Of a stretch of 64,000 nucleotides of DNA, positions 8,089 to 16,609 are shown one piece after another (the first letter of the stretch is position 1; each line of letters opens with the position of its first letter). This stretch comes from Agrococcus jenensis. Its GTDB lineage: Bacteria; Actinomycetota; Actinomycetes; Actinomycetales; Microbacteriaceae. The position numbers and the translations under genes are program-made. The stretch covers positions 1,798,001 through 1,862,000 of the forward strand of contig NZ_RKHJ01000001.1 in assembly GCF_003752465.1 (NCBI RefSeq). The letters are read 5' to 3'. The notes below the pieces were generated by a model that had not been told where the DNA came from, made no database searches, and was given only the letters and a program-made list of their open reading frames with translations.

Positions 8089-10200
8089 TCAGTCGCCGAA
8101 GAAGCCGCCTCCGCCTCCGAAGTCGCCGCCGCCGCCGGAGAAGCCGCCGCCGAAGAAGCCGCCGCCCCCGCCGCCGCCGAACGAGCCGCCGCCGCCGGAG
8201 AAGAGGTCGCCGAGGCCGCCACCGCCGCCTCCGCCCTCGCCGCCGCCGCCGCCGAAGGGGTCGGTGTAGCCGCCGGCGTGCCCGCCGATGCCGCCGCCCG
8301 GGCCGTTCAGCATGTCGCCCAGGATGTAGCCGAGCAGGCCACCGGTGAGCATGTCCTGCCCGCGCCCGCCGCCCATGCCGCCGCCGCGGCCGCCGCGGTA
8401 GTAGGGGTTCTGCGCCCGGCCGCCCCAGCCGCCGACGTCGCCCGACGCATCCTGCATCGCCTGCTCGGCGTGCTGCGACGCCGCCTGCGCGTACTGCGAG
8501 GCGGTGGCCGGGTCGGCCTCGCGCAGCCGCAGCGCCTGCGCGAGCTCCTGCTGCGCGGTCGCGAGCAGCTGCCGCGCGTGAGGGCCGACGCCCATGCGAC
8601 GGGTGTGGATGTAGTCCTCGGCGCGGTCGATGTTCGCGCGCGCCGACTCGATCCAGCGGTCGAGGCCCACCTGCTGACGCTGCAGCTGGCCGCCGCCCTG
8701 CCGCAGCTGCGCGGTCGCCTCGTCGAGGCGCTGGTTGGCGCGCTGCAGGTTGCTCAGCACCGTGAGGGTGTCGGTGGGGCGCTGCTGCGCGACCCGCACC
8801 TGCTCCTCGACGTGCTGGATGAGCGGCGCGAGGTCGACCGTGCTGGTGCTGCGCAGCGTCTTGGCGGCGGCGATGTCGCCGATCGAGTCCTGCACGAGCT
8901 CGTCGAGCTGCCGGCGGGAGTTGCCGAGGTCGCGCTCGGCGCGCTCGACCGCGGCGAGCAGGCCGGAGGCCTGCGCGAGCGCCGCCTCGGCCGCGTGCAC
9001 GGCGAGCGCCGCGTTCGAGCCGTTGCCCTGCTGGCTGGCGTCGCGGCCGGCGGCGAGCGACTGGTCGATGTTCGGCAGCTGCCGCTCGGCGCCCGCGATG
9101 TTCTCGCGCACCGGGTCGATGGATGCGCCCGCGTGCACGTCGTCGAGGCGGTCGAGGATCTGCCGCGCGTTCGCGATGCGCCCGTCGAGCTGCTGGCGCG
9201 ACTGCACGAGCGACTCGAGCACCTGCGGCGCGGTGCGCTCGAGGTCGCGCAGCTGCTCGAACGAGGTCGCGTGGCTCGCGAGCTCGGTGCCCGCGCCGTT
9301 GGCGATCTGAAGGATGCGGCTCGACCACTCGTGCCGCTCCTGGTCGGAGTCGGGGAAGGCGTCGTCGAGCTGCTGCTGCAGCGCGAACGCCTCGGTGAGG
9401 CCGGCCTTCGCCTTGTCGAGCGCCTCCCGGTAGGGCCGCACGGCCTCCTCGCCGAACTGCGCGTTCGCGAAGGCGAGCTCCTGCTCGCTCGCCTGCACGG
9501 TGTCGTCGAGCTGCACGAGCGCGATGTCGGCGCGCTGCTTCAGCTCCTCGAGGCTCAGCTGCTGCTGCTTTCGCTCGGCGACCTCGCCCTGCTTCTTGCG
9601 CCGCGAGCGCATGCCGCGGGTGACGAGGAACGCGCCCCCGCCGACCACCGCCGCGCCGCCGACGAGCAGCACGACCGGCCACGGGTCGATGTTGACCTCC
9701 GTGCCGCCCTCGGAGCCGCCCGTCGCGATCGCCTCGCCGACCGCGGTGGAGAAGCCCGTCACGCCGCCGGGGACGTCGCCGTTGTTGAGCGCCGGGAGCA
9801 GGGACTCCTGGGCGATCTGGTTGACCTCGGCCTCCGACAGTGGGAAGCCCTGCGGGTAGCCGTAGCCCCACTGGCTGTCGTCCATCGCGATCGTGACGAG
9901 CAGGTCGTCCTGGCCCAGCCCGGAGGCCTCGGCCGACTGCACCGACCACTCGCCGCGGTCGATGCCGTCGTAGGAGTCGACCACGACGACGAACACGTCG
10001 CCGTCGGATGCGGCGTTCGCCTCCTCGAGCTGCGCCGTCACCGCGGCGTCGTCGGCCTGGTAGTCGCCGGTCGTGTCGACGAAGGGGTCGGTGCCGACGT
10101 CGACGGGGTCCTCGGCGACGAGCGCGCCGGCCGAGAGCGCCAGCAGGCCTGCGGCCCCCATCGCGACGACCGCGAACGGACGGACGATCCTGGCCTGCAT
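8089..10200 (-). CDS. TPM-domain membrane protein with coiled coils and Gly-rich tail
   Basis: A 703-residue protein. Residues 1-30 are a signal peptide (AVVAMGAAGLLALSAGALVA). Residues about 35-165 are a TPM domain (TLP18.3/Psb32/MOLO-1), the extracytoplasmic fold found in thylakoid and bacterial envelope proteins (segments DDAAVTAQLEEAN, VFVVVVDSYDG, DDLLVTIAMDDSQWGYGY). A transmembrane helix follows at about 178-200, then a basic stop-transfer (RGMRSRRKKQ). Residues about 210-590 are long Gln/Ala/Arg-rich coiled coils facing the cytoplasm, and the last 110 are extremely Gly-rich with a Gly-Gly-Phe pattern. Adjacent pspA suggests a shared envelope-stress role (inference). ATG 10200 is the only start that gives the signal peptide. 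Confidence 0.85.
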   Translation of the reverse strand: MQARIVRPFAVVAMGAAGLLALSAGALVAEDPVDVGTDPFVDTTGDYQADDAAVTAQLEEANAASDGDVFVVVVDSYDGIDRGEWSVQSAEASGLGQDDLLVTIAMDDSQWGYGYPQGFPLSEAEVNQIAQESLLPALNNGDVPGGVTGFSTAVGEAIATGGSEGGTEVNIDPWPVVLLVGGAAVVGGGAFLVTRGMRSRRKKQGEVAERKQQQLSLEELKQRADIALVQLDDTVQASEQELAFANAQFGEEAVRPYREALDKAKAGLTEAFALQQQLDDAFPDSDQERHEWSSRILQIANGAGTELASHATSFEQLRDLERTAPQVLESLVQSRQQLDGRIANARQILDRLDDVHAGASIDPVRENIAGAERQLPNIDQSLAAGRDASQQGNGSNAALAVHAAEAALAQASGLLAAVERAERDLGNSRRQLDELVQDSIGDIAAAKTLRSTSTVDLAPLIQHVEEQVRVAQQRPTDTLTVLSNLQRANQRLDEATAQLRQGGGQLQRQQVGLDRWIESARANIDRAEDYIHTRRMGVGPHARQLLATAQQELAQALRLREADPATASQYAQAASQHAEQAMQDASGDVGGWGGRAQNPYYRGGRGGGMGGGRGQDMLTGGLLGYILGDMLNGPGGGIGGHAGGYTDPFGGGGGEGGGGGGGLGDLFSGGGGSFGGGGGGGFFGGGFSGGGGDFGGGGGFFGD

Positions 10201-10304
10201 CTGCGCTCCCCGCTGCCGGCACGTCTCGGGGGTGCCGACCTGGCGCGAGTCTAGCCAGCGGACGTGAGCGGGAGCCTGGGGGATGACCCCCGTCCGCGCC
10301 GCTC

Positions 10305-11006
10305 TCAGCGAACGCCCCAGGGGTCGCCGACGACGATCGCGGTCGAGGTCTCGCCGTCGTGCACGAGCGTCACGAGGGCGAGCGGCGCGATGCCGGCGGC
10401 CTCGCCGGGGACGCCGCAGTCCGCGCGCGGGCCGAGGTCGACCGGGGTCGAGCCGGTGGCGCGAGCGGTGAGCTCGAGGCGGAGGACTCGGCCCGGGTCC
10501 AGCGCCGCAGCCAGCGGGACGCCCTGCGCATCGACCGCGGCGCTGCCGGCCGCCTCGAGCGTGATGGTGGCATCCACGTCCAGGAGGCTCGAGACGGCGA
10601 GCTCCGACGCGCCGTCGACGGGGTCGTCGAGGAAGCGCAGCTGGATGCCGATGCCTGATGCAGTCATTGCCGCGCACGCGTCGGCGAGCGCAGCGCCATC
10701 GGCGGGACCCGCCTCGGTGGCGCCGGTCTCCGTCGACCCGGCGTCGCCGCCGCCGACCCCCTCCTCCTGCGCGGGCGCGCCGGCGTCCTCGGCGAGCCCC
10801 GGCGCGCTCGTGGGCTGGAACGACTGGAGGCCCGGCGCGACGAAGGGGGCGACGATGAGGATCCCCGCGCCCGCCGTGGCAGCGGTGACGGCTGCCACCT
10901 TCGGCCGCCGGGTGCGCCGCGCGCCCGCGAGCACCGCGTCCACGTCGATGCCCGGCCCGGGACCGGGGATGTCGTGCAGCCGCCGCCGCAGCTCGTCGTC
11001 GCTCAT
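10305..11006 (-). CDS. Single-pass membrane protein coupled to ECF sigma factor
   Basis: A 233-residue protein whose ATG overlaps the sigma-factor stop by 4 nt, so co-translation is expected. Residues 1-35 are soluble (MSDDELRRRLHDIPG start). A transmembrane helix spans about 36-58 (VAAVTAATAGAGILIVAPFVA). The rest is predicted outside the membrane: an acidic Glu/Gly/Ala linker, then a domain with two cysteines (ADACAAM and ADCGVPG). The topology and position fit a membrane anti-sigma factor or cognate sensor, but there is no HxxxCxxC zinc anti-sigma motif. The name is therefore by context only. It could instead be a stress-linked envelope protein. Confidence 0.7.
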   Translation of the reverse strand: MSDDELRRRLHDIPGPGPGIDVDAVLAGARRTRRPKVAAVTAATAGAGILIVAPFVAPGLQSFQPTSAPGLAEDAGAPAQEEGVGGGDAGSTETGATEAGPADGAALADACAAMTASGIGIQLRFLDDPVDGASELAVSSLLDVDATITLEAAGSAAVDAQGVPLAAALDPGRVLRLELTARATGSTPVDLGPRADCGVPGEAAGIAPLALVTLVHDGETSTAIVVGDPWGVR

Positions 11007-11563
11007 GTGCGCTCGCCCGTCGTCCGGTCCTGCTCCGCCGCGGCGCCGCCCGCCTCGCGGTCCGCCCGTCCCTGCTCCCGCTCGAGCATGCCGCGCAGCT
11101 TGCCGAGCGCATCCGACAGGTACCGCTTCACGGCACCGGCGGAGATGCCGAGCTCGGTGGCGATCTGCTCGACCGTGCGGTCCTCGTCGTAGCGCAGCAC
11201 GATGCAGGCGCGCTCGCGCGGCGAGAGCCGCTGCAGCCGGTGCGCCATGTCGAGCCGCTCGCCCGTGAGCGTCGCGCCCGAGTCGACGCCCTCGCGCTCG
11301 ACGACGAGCGGGGCGATGCGCCGCCACCGCTGGCCCCGGCGGGCGCGATCGAGGAACTTGTTGGCGATCGCCTTGCGCACGTAGGCCTCCGCCTGCTCCA
11401 CCTCGAAGCCGTTGCGGAGTCGGCCGAACGTGGCCGCCAGGGCGTCCTGCACCATGTCGCGCGCCTCCTCCTCGTCGCCGCTCAGGAGCATCGCGTACCG
11501 TACGAGCGCCTCGCCCCGGTGGGCGACGAGCTCGGCGCAGACCTGCTCCCACCGGGCTGGCAC
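11003..11563 (-). CDS. ECF-type RNA polymerase sigma factor
   Basis: A 186-residue sigma-70 family ECF factor. Region 2 (about residues 10-85) contains ARDMVQDALAATFGRL and the DNA-melting/recognition stretch AYVRKAIANKFLDRARR. Region 4 (about 108-160) contains RLSPRERACIVLRYDEDRTVEQIA and a helix-turn-helix ending in GAVKRYLSDALGKLR. It resembles the SigE/SigM-like subfamily in actinobacteria that pairs with an overlapping membrane-protein gene, as here. The last 25 residues are charged and low in complexity. Target promoters cannot be read from the sequence. Confidence 0.92.
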   Translation of the reverse strand: MPARWEQVCAELVAHRGEALVRYAMLLSGDEEEARDMVQDALAATFGRLRNGFEVEQAEAYVRKAIANKFLDRARRGQRWRRIAPLVVEREGVDSGATLTGERLDMAHRLQRLSPRERACIVLRYDEDRTVEQIATELGISAGAVKRYLSDALGKLRGMLEREQGRADREAGGAAAEQDRTTGERT

Positions 11564-11615
11564 GCGAGTCTCCTCCTACCCTCTAGGACGAACGAGCGGC
11601 GTCGATGGTTGGGGC

Positions 11616-12260
11616 TCAGCCTGCGGCACGCATGCGCGCGGCGAGTCGGGGGTGGGATGCGTCGAGCTGCGCGACCACGCTGGCGCGCGTCTCGGGCGAC
11701 TTGTTCTGGCTCATCTTCGCCTTCGCATCGAAGTCGCGGACGCGCAGGCGCAGGCCCACCGTGCCCATCGCCATGCCTCGGTTGCCCTCGTCGTCGATGT
11801 CGAGCCGGACGCCGCCATCCGACGCGTACTGACCCTCGAAGTGCTCGACCAGGCGGTGCAGCACGCGCAGGTTCTCGTCCGCATCGAGCACCTCGACGTC
11901 GCACGTGAGCGTGGCCATCTCGAAGTTCCACGTGGGCACCTGCCCGCGGTCGTCGCCGACGTACCAGCTGGGGGAGATGTAGCCGTGCTCGCCCTGCACC
12001 ACGACGAGCATCTGCGGCGGCCCCTGCTCCGGGGAGCGCTCCGCGAGCAGGCCGTGGCCGCGCGCATCCGCCCGGCCGAGGTGGGTGACGAGCACGAGCC
12101 CATCGTCCTGCGCGTCAGGGTGCTCGTCGTCGACGAGCACCGGCGACGGCGAGGCGACCATGCCGGCCGCGGGATGCGAGACGAGCAGCATCCAGGGCGC
12201 GCGCCGGGCGAGCGCGCGCACGTCATCGATCCCGATGCGGTACTGCGGATTCGGCTGCAT
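11616..12260 (-). CDS. PaiB-like FMN-binding split-barrel protein
   Basis: A 214-residue member of the PaiB / FMN-binding negative transcriptional regulator family. Typical features: an N-terminal segment with LLVSHPAAGMVASPSPVLVDD, HGLLAERSPEQG near the middle, YISPSWYV followed by VPTWNFEMATL (the aromatic strand of the barrel), and the C-terminal KMSQNKSPETRASVVAQL. The family binds FMN; some members regulate sporulation or protease genes, and others may be oxidoreductases or heme-linked, so the role is open. ATG 12260 has GAGGAT 6 nt upstream, the leaderless pattern. It lies downstream of pckG, from which a palindromic element separates it. Confidence 0.85.
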   Translation of the reverse strand: MQPNPQYRIGIDDVRALARRAPWMLLVSHPAAGMVASPSPVLVDDEHPDAQDDGLVLVTHLGRADARGHGLLAERSPEQGPPQMLVVVQGEHGYISPSWYVGDDRGQVPTWNFEMATLTCDVEVLDADENLRVLHRLVEHFEGQYASDGGVRLDIDDEGNRGMAMGTVGLRLRVRDFDAKAKMSQNKSPETRASVVAQLDASHPRLAARMRAAG

Positions 12261-12272
12261 GCCCCCATCCTC

Positions 12273-12335
12273 CGCCGAACTTCCCCCAACCGCGGGATTT
12301 CGATCGCGAAACCCGCGGTTGAGGGAACTTCGGCG
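12273..12335. repeat. Dispersed palindromic element, family B (copy 1)
   Basis: Inverted arms 12273-12300 and 12308-12335 match at about 24 of 28 positions (CGCCGAACTTCCC at one end, GGGAACTTCGGCG at the other). A relative lies at 56791-56855. It sits between the pckG stop and the PaiB-like gene and may end pckG transcription. Confidence 0.7.
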
Positions 12336-12353
12336 AGGTCGCGCCCCGACGGG

Positions 12354-14219
12354 TCAGGCGGCGACGGCCTGCTGCATGTGCTCGAGGCGCCACCGCACGT
12401 GGTTGAGCTGGCGCACGAGGCCCGTGGGCAGCGCGCGGCCGAACTGGCCGAAGAACGCCTCGACGTCGACGAGCTCGGTGAGCCACGCCTTCGCGTCGAT
12501 CTCGAACAGCTCCTCCATCACCGCGGGGTCGATGTCGAGGCCGTCGAGGTTGAGCGCGTCGTCGGCCGGCATGACGCCGATCGCGGTGTCGACGCCGCTC
12601 GCGGTGCCGGCGACGCGGCCCGCGATCCACTCGAGCACGCGCGCGTTCTCACCGAACCCGGGCCAGAGGAATCCGCCCTCGTCGTCGCGGCGGAACCAGT
12701 TGACCGAGAAGATCTTCGGCGCGCCGCGGCCCAGCCGGTGGCCCATGTCGATCCAGTGCGTGAAGTAGTCGCCCATGTTGTAGCCGCAGAAGGGGAGCAT
12801 CGCGAACGGGTCGCGGCGGATCTCGCCGACCGGGCCCTCCGCGGCGGCGGTCTGCTGGCTCGAGACGGTCGCGCCGACGTAGACGCCGTGCTCCCAGTCG
12901 CGCGCCTGCATGACGAGCGGCACCTGCGAGGGACGGCGGCCGCCGAAGATGATCGCGTCGAGCGGCACGCCCGTCGGGGCGTCCCAGTCGGGCGCGATCG
13001 ACGGCGCCTGCTCGGCGCGCACGGTGAAGCGGGCGTTGGGGTGCGCCGCCGGGCCGTTGGCCGGGTCGTAGGGGCGTCCCTGCCAGTCGATGAGGCCCTC
13101 CGGCGTCTCCTTCGTCATGCCCTCCCACCAGACGTCGCCGTCGGCGGTGAGCGCCACGTTCGTGAAGATCGTGTCGTGGTCCATCATCGCCATCGCGGTC
13201 GCGTTGGTCTTCTCGCTCGTGCCGGGGGCGACGCCGAAGAAGCCGTTCTCGGGGTTGATCGCCCAGAGCCGGCCGTCGGGGCCGGGCCGCATCCAGACGA
13301 TGTCGTCGCCGAGCGTCTCGACGGTCCAGCCGGGGATCGTCGGCTGCAGCATCGCGAGGTTCGTCTTGCCGCACGCCGACGGGAAGGCGCCCGCGAGGTG
13401 CAGCTGGCGGCCGTCCTCGTGCTTCATGCGCAGCAGCAGCATGTGCTCGGCGAGCCAGCCCTCGTCGCGCGCCTGCACCGACGCGATGCGGAGCGCGAAG
13501 CACTTCTTCGCCAGCAGCGCGTTGCCGCCGTAGGCCGAGCCGAACGACCAGATCTCGCGCGTCTCCGGGAAGTGCGAGATGTAGCGGGTCGGGTTGCACG
13601 GCCAGGCCACGTCCTGCTCGCCCTCGGCGAGCGGCGCGCCGACCGAGTGCACCGCCGGCACCCAGTCGTCGGTGCCGTGCATCGCCTCGAGGGCCGCCGT
13701 GCCGACGCGGGTCATGAAGTGCATGGATGCGACGACGTAGGGAGAGTCGGTGAGCTCGATGCCCAGCTTCGAGATCGGGCCGCCCACAGGTCCCATCGAG
13801 AAGGGGATGACGTACATCGTGCGGCCGGCCATGGCGCCGTCGAAGAGGCCGCCGAGCACCTGCCGCATCGACTGCGGGTCGCGCCAGTTGTTCGTGGGTC
13901 CGGCGTCGTCCGCGTCCTCGGCGCAGATGAACGTGCGGTCCTCCATGCGGGCGACGTCGCCCGGGTGGGAGCGGGCGAGGTAGCTGCCCGGTCGCGCGGG
14001 GACGGGGACGATCGTGCCGGCCTCGAGCATCACGTCGGTGACGCGCTGCAGCTCCTCGGCGGAGCCGTCGCACCAGACGATGTCGCGGGGCTCGAGCAGG
14101 TTCGCGACGCTAGCGACCCAGGCGACGACGCCGGGGTCGGCGCCCTCGGGCGCGTGCACCGCCTTCGCCCGCACGGGCTTGGCGGCGGAGCGGGACGGAG
14201 CAGCGGGAAGGATCGTCAT
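12354..14219 (-). CDS. pckG: Phosphoenolpyruvate carboxykinase (GTP)
   Basis: A 621-residue GTP-dependent PEPCK, which interconverts oxaloacetate and PEP for gluconeogenesis in the cytoplasm. The nucleotide P-loop with its hyper-reactive Cys is AGAFPSACGKTNLAML (near residue 280). Other family blocks: PFSMGPVGGPISKLGIELTD (about 140-160), GFFGVAPGTSEKTN (about 330), and AWPCNPTRYISHFPE. The length matches other GTP PEPCKs (about 600-620). ATG 14219 gives the usual N-terminus; further upstream codons run into the shared promoter region. It diverges from the ramB-like gene, an arrangement that suggests control by that acetate/carbon regulator (inference). Confidence 0.96.
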   Translation of the reverse strand: MTILPAAPSRSAAKPVRAKAVHAPEGADPGVVAWVASVANLLEPRDIVWCDGSAEELQRVTDVMLEAGTIVPVPARPGSYLARSHPGDVARMEDRTFICAEDADDAGPTNNWRDPQSMRQVLGGLFDGAMAGRTMYVIPFSMGPVGGPISKLGIELTDSPYVVASMHFMTRVGTAALEAMHGTDDWVPAVHSVGAPLAEGEQDVAWPCNPTRYISHFPETREIWSFGSAYGGNALLAKKCFALRIASVQARDEGWLAEHMLLLRMKHEDGRQLHLAGAFPSACGKTNLAMLQPTIPGWTVETLGDDIVWMRPGPDGRLWAINPENGFFGVAPGTSEKTNATAMAMMDHDTIFTNVALTADGDVWWEGMTKETPEGLIDWQGRPYDPANGPAAHPNARFTVRAEQAPSIAPDWDAPTGVPLDAIIFGGRRPSQVPLVMQARDWEHGVYVGATVSSQQTAAAEGPVGEIRRDPFAMLPFCGYNMGDYFTHWIDMGHRLGRGAPKIFSVNWFRRDDEGGFLWPGFGENARVLEWIAGRVAGTASGVDTAIGVMPADDALNLDGLDIDPAVMEELFEIDAKAWLTELVDVEAFFGQFGRALPTGLVRQLNHVRWRLEHMQQAVAA

Positions 14220-14455
14220 GCTCCGAGTCTGCGCGCCGCTTACGCTCTGGAGCCGTCTCTCCGAGAGAAGATTCGCGGTTTCCTTCGCAGTCGTGAAGCG
14301 TCGCTGCGACCGATGGCGGGCTAGTCGCGGGGAATCGACCCATCCGCGGCCGCAGTCGGCGCGATCAGGGTCCGCCGTTACGCCGGATCTGCCCGGCGAG
14401 ACTGCCGGTGAGACGCATGCCGGAAGGATCGGCAGAAGTTTCGTACACTGGTGCC
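14220..14455. promoter_or_regulatory. Divergent pckG / ramB control region
   Basis: This 236-bp gap carries promoters for both genes. For ramB, TACACT (14444-14449) ends 6 nt before ATG 14456. On the pckG side there is a small palindrome CTCTCCGAGAG near 14255-14265. An AT-richer patch near 14266-14285 may hold the pckG promoter. I do not find a convincing RamB consensus site. Confidence 0.45.
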
Positions 14456-15889
14456 ATGGTCGACGCAGCAATCCTCGGGCACCGCATCCGGCACTTCCGC
14501 ACCACCGCCGGGCTGACGCTCGATGCGCTGGGGGAGCGGATCGGCCTGGCCGGCAGCCAGCTCTCGCTCATCGAGAACGGCCACCGCGAGCCGAAGCTCA
14601 GCCACCTGCAGGCGATCGCCGAGGTGCTCGGCGTCGGCACCGCGCAGCTGCTCGACCCCGAGCCGCCGAGCGAGCGCTCGCGCATGGAGCTCGACCTGCA
14701 GCGCCTGCAGGAGGGCGCGAGCTACCGGCGCCTCGGGCTGCCGACCGTGCGCCCGACGCGCTCGATGGGCGACGACCTGCTCGCAGCCCTCGTCGGCATG
14801 CACCGCGAGCTCGACCGCCGGGCGCGCGAGGCCATCGCCACCCCCGAGCAGGCGCGTCGCGACGCCACTGCGCTGCGGCACCGGATGCGCGAGCAGTCGA
14901 ACGCCCTGCCCGAGATCGAGGACCTCGCCGAGGAGCAGCTGCGCGCCGTCGGCTACGAGGGCGGCAGCCTCACGCACCGCACCGTCAGCGAGATGGCGGC
15001 CCGGCTGGGCTTCGAGCTCGTCTACGTCACCGACCTGCCGCACTCGACGCGCTCGGTCACCGACCTCGAGAACGGCCGCATCTACCTGCCGCCGGCGTCG
15101 ATCCCCGGCGGCCACGGCCTCCGCTCGATGTCGCTGCAGGCGCTCGCGCACCGGCTGCTCGGCCACCACGAGCCGCAGGACTACAGCGAGTTCCTCCAGC
15201 AGCGGCTCGAGATCAACTACTTCGCCGCCGCGACCCTCATGCCGCGCTCGCGGGCCGTCGAGTACCTGCGGAAGGCGAAGAAGGAGCGCAACCTCGCGGT
15301 CGAGGACTTCCGCGACGCATTCGGCGTGACGCACGAGACCGCAGCCATGCGCTTCACGAACCTCGCCACCACGCACCTCGACCTGCGCGTGCACTTCCTG
15401 CGGGTGCAGGAGGACGGCGCGCTGTCGCGCGTGTACGAGAACGACGGCATCCCCATCCCGGTCGACGCGTCCGGTCATGCGGAGGGCCAGCTCGTCTGCC
15501 GCAAGTTCGCCGCCCGCAGCGCGTTCGAGCGCACCTCGCGGACGACGGAGTTCTACCAGTACACCGACACCCCGAATGGGACGTACTGGTGCTCGACGCA
15601 GACCGGCTCTGGCGCCGACGGCGAGTTCTCGATCTCCTTCGGCGTGCGCTTCGACGACGCGAAGTACTTCCGCGGCGCCCAGACCGCGTTCCGCGAGGTC
15701 TCGACGTGCCCCGACGAGCGGTGCTGCGCGCGACCGGACGACGCGCTCGTCGAGCGCTGGCGTCGCAAGTCGTGGGCGTCCGCCCGCATGCACCAGCACA
15801 CGCTCGCCCCGCTGCCGTCGGGCACCTACCCCGGCGTCGACGACGCCGAGCTCTACGGCTTCCTCGAGCGCCACGCGCCCGCGCTCTGA
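14456..15889 (+). CDS. ramB: RamB/ScfR-type XRE regulator
   Basis: A 477-residue regulator of the RamB/PrpC/ScfR type. Residues about 9-62 are an HTH_XRE domain (LDALGERIGLAGSQLSLIENGHREPKLSHLQAIA split by short turns). Residues about 170-290 look like an IrrE/ImmA-like domain, with a degenerate metallopeptidase motif around AHRLLGHHEPQ and NYFAAATLMP. The C-terminal 170 residues are a DUF2083-like domain with a Cys-rich end (STCPDERCC). RamB in Corynebacterium controls acetate and glyoxylate genes; related regulators sense short-chain acyl-CoA. Divergence from pckG suits carbon-source control. The symbol is by homology of architecture. Confidence 0.85.
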   Translation: MVDAAILGHRIRHFRTTAGLTLDALGERIGLAGSQLSLIENGHREPKLSHLQAIAEVLGVGTAQLLDPEPPSERSRMELDLQRLQEGASYRRLGLPTVRPTRSMGDDLLAALVGMHRELDRRAREAIATPEQARRDATALRHRMREQSNALPEIEDLAEEQLRAVGYEGGSLTHRTVSEMAARLGFELVYVTDLPHSTRSVTDLENGRIYLPPASIPGGHGLRSMSLQALAHRLLGHHEPQDYSEFLQQRLEINYFAAATLMPRSRAVEYLRKAKKERNLAVEDFRDAFGVTHETAAMRFTNLATTHLDLRVHFLRVQEDGALSRVYENDGIPIPVDASGHAEGQLVCRKFAARSAFERTSRTTEFYQYTDTPNGTYWCSTQTGSGADGEFSISFGVRFDDAKYFRGAQTAFREVSTCPDERCCARPDDALVERWRRKSWASARMHQHTLAPLPSGTYPGVDDAELYGFLERHAPAL

Positions 15890-15951
15890 CCCTTGGCAGG
15901 CGCTCCGGCCGCCCGTAGCCTGGACGCGCGGGGTCGACCGAAGGAGCCGAC

Positions 15952-16584
15952 ATGATCGAGTCCGACGACGGAGGCAGCTCGCCGGACGCGGTGCTGCGCA
16001 GCGGCGCGAAGCGCCTCGCCGCGCGCCATCCGGGCCTCGATCCGCAGCTCGTCGAGCGCGTGGTCTTCGAGTCGCACGCGACGCTCGCGCGGGGCGCGCG
16101 CGTCCACTCGCACCTGCCGCCGCTCGCGCTGCAGTTCGCGGGGGATCGGCTGGAGGCGCTCGACCGTCGGGCGACCCACGCCGAGGGCGCGCCGCTGCGC
16201 GTGCTGGTCGAGTCGATCCGCAACGACGGCATCTCGCAGATGGCCGCCGCCTACCTCAACGTGCTGGGCCAGGGCAGGGTCGTGGCGCTCTCGGGCGCGC
16301 TGAACCCGGCCGACCAGGTGCTGCGCACGGTCGGCGACGTGATGGCGGAGGACGGCGTGCCGCTCACCGACAGCTTCCCGAAGCCCGTCACCGACGACCT
16401 CGCGCGGGCCGCCGACGTGATCATCACCATGCTCATCGAGCACCCCTTCGACCTCGTCGAGGGCCAGCGCATCGAGGTGTGGGACTTCGACGACCCGGCT
16501 GGGCTCAGCACCGACGAGGTGCGGCGCATCCGCGACCGCGTGCGCCGGCAGGTGACCGCGTTCGTCGAGGCCCTGCCCGACTGA
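15952..16584 (+). CDS. Arsenate-reductase-like (LMW phosphatase fold) protein with dead P-loop
   Basis: A 210-residue two-domain protein. Residues about 1-78 match the three-helix-bundle dimerisation domain of actinobacterial ArsC fusions (LVERVVFESHATLARGARV...HLPPLALQFAGDRL). Residues 82-208 follow low-molecular-weight phosphatase/arsenate reductase order: P-loop region, SQMAAAYLN, SGALNPADQVLRTVG, DSFPKPVTDDLARAADVIITM, and an acid loop WDFDDPAG. The P-loop, however, reads SIRNDGIS (88-95) where the family has CxHNAGRS: the nucleophilic Cys is Ser88 and the phosphate-binding Arg is Ile94. Cysteine-based catalysis is therefore not expected. TAGCCT (15916-15921) and AAGGAG (15941-15946) lie upstream. 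Confidence 0.8.
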   Translation: MIESDDGGSSPDAVLRSGAKRLAARHPGLDPQLVERVVFESHATLARGARVHSHLPPLALQFAGDRLEALDRRATHAEGAPLRVLVESIRNDGISQMAAAYLNVLGQGRVVALSGALNPADQVLRTVGDVMAEDGVPLTDSFPKPVTDDLARAADVIITMLIEHPFDLVEGQRIEVWDFDDPAGLSTDEVRRIRDRVRRQVTAFVEALPD

Positions 16585-16609
16585 GCCGCGCATCGGCGAT
16601 GATGGGCCG

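Noticed and set aside
7916..8348. Proline- or arginine-rich open frames opposite the Gly-rich tail of the TPM gene
   Set aside because: They are antisense images of GGN-rich codons; the minus-strand frame has a signal peptide, domain structure and a normal start.
15952..16584. Functional arsenate reductase
   Set aside because: The catalytic Cys and P-loop Arg are Ser and Ile, and no arsenic genes are nearby.
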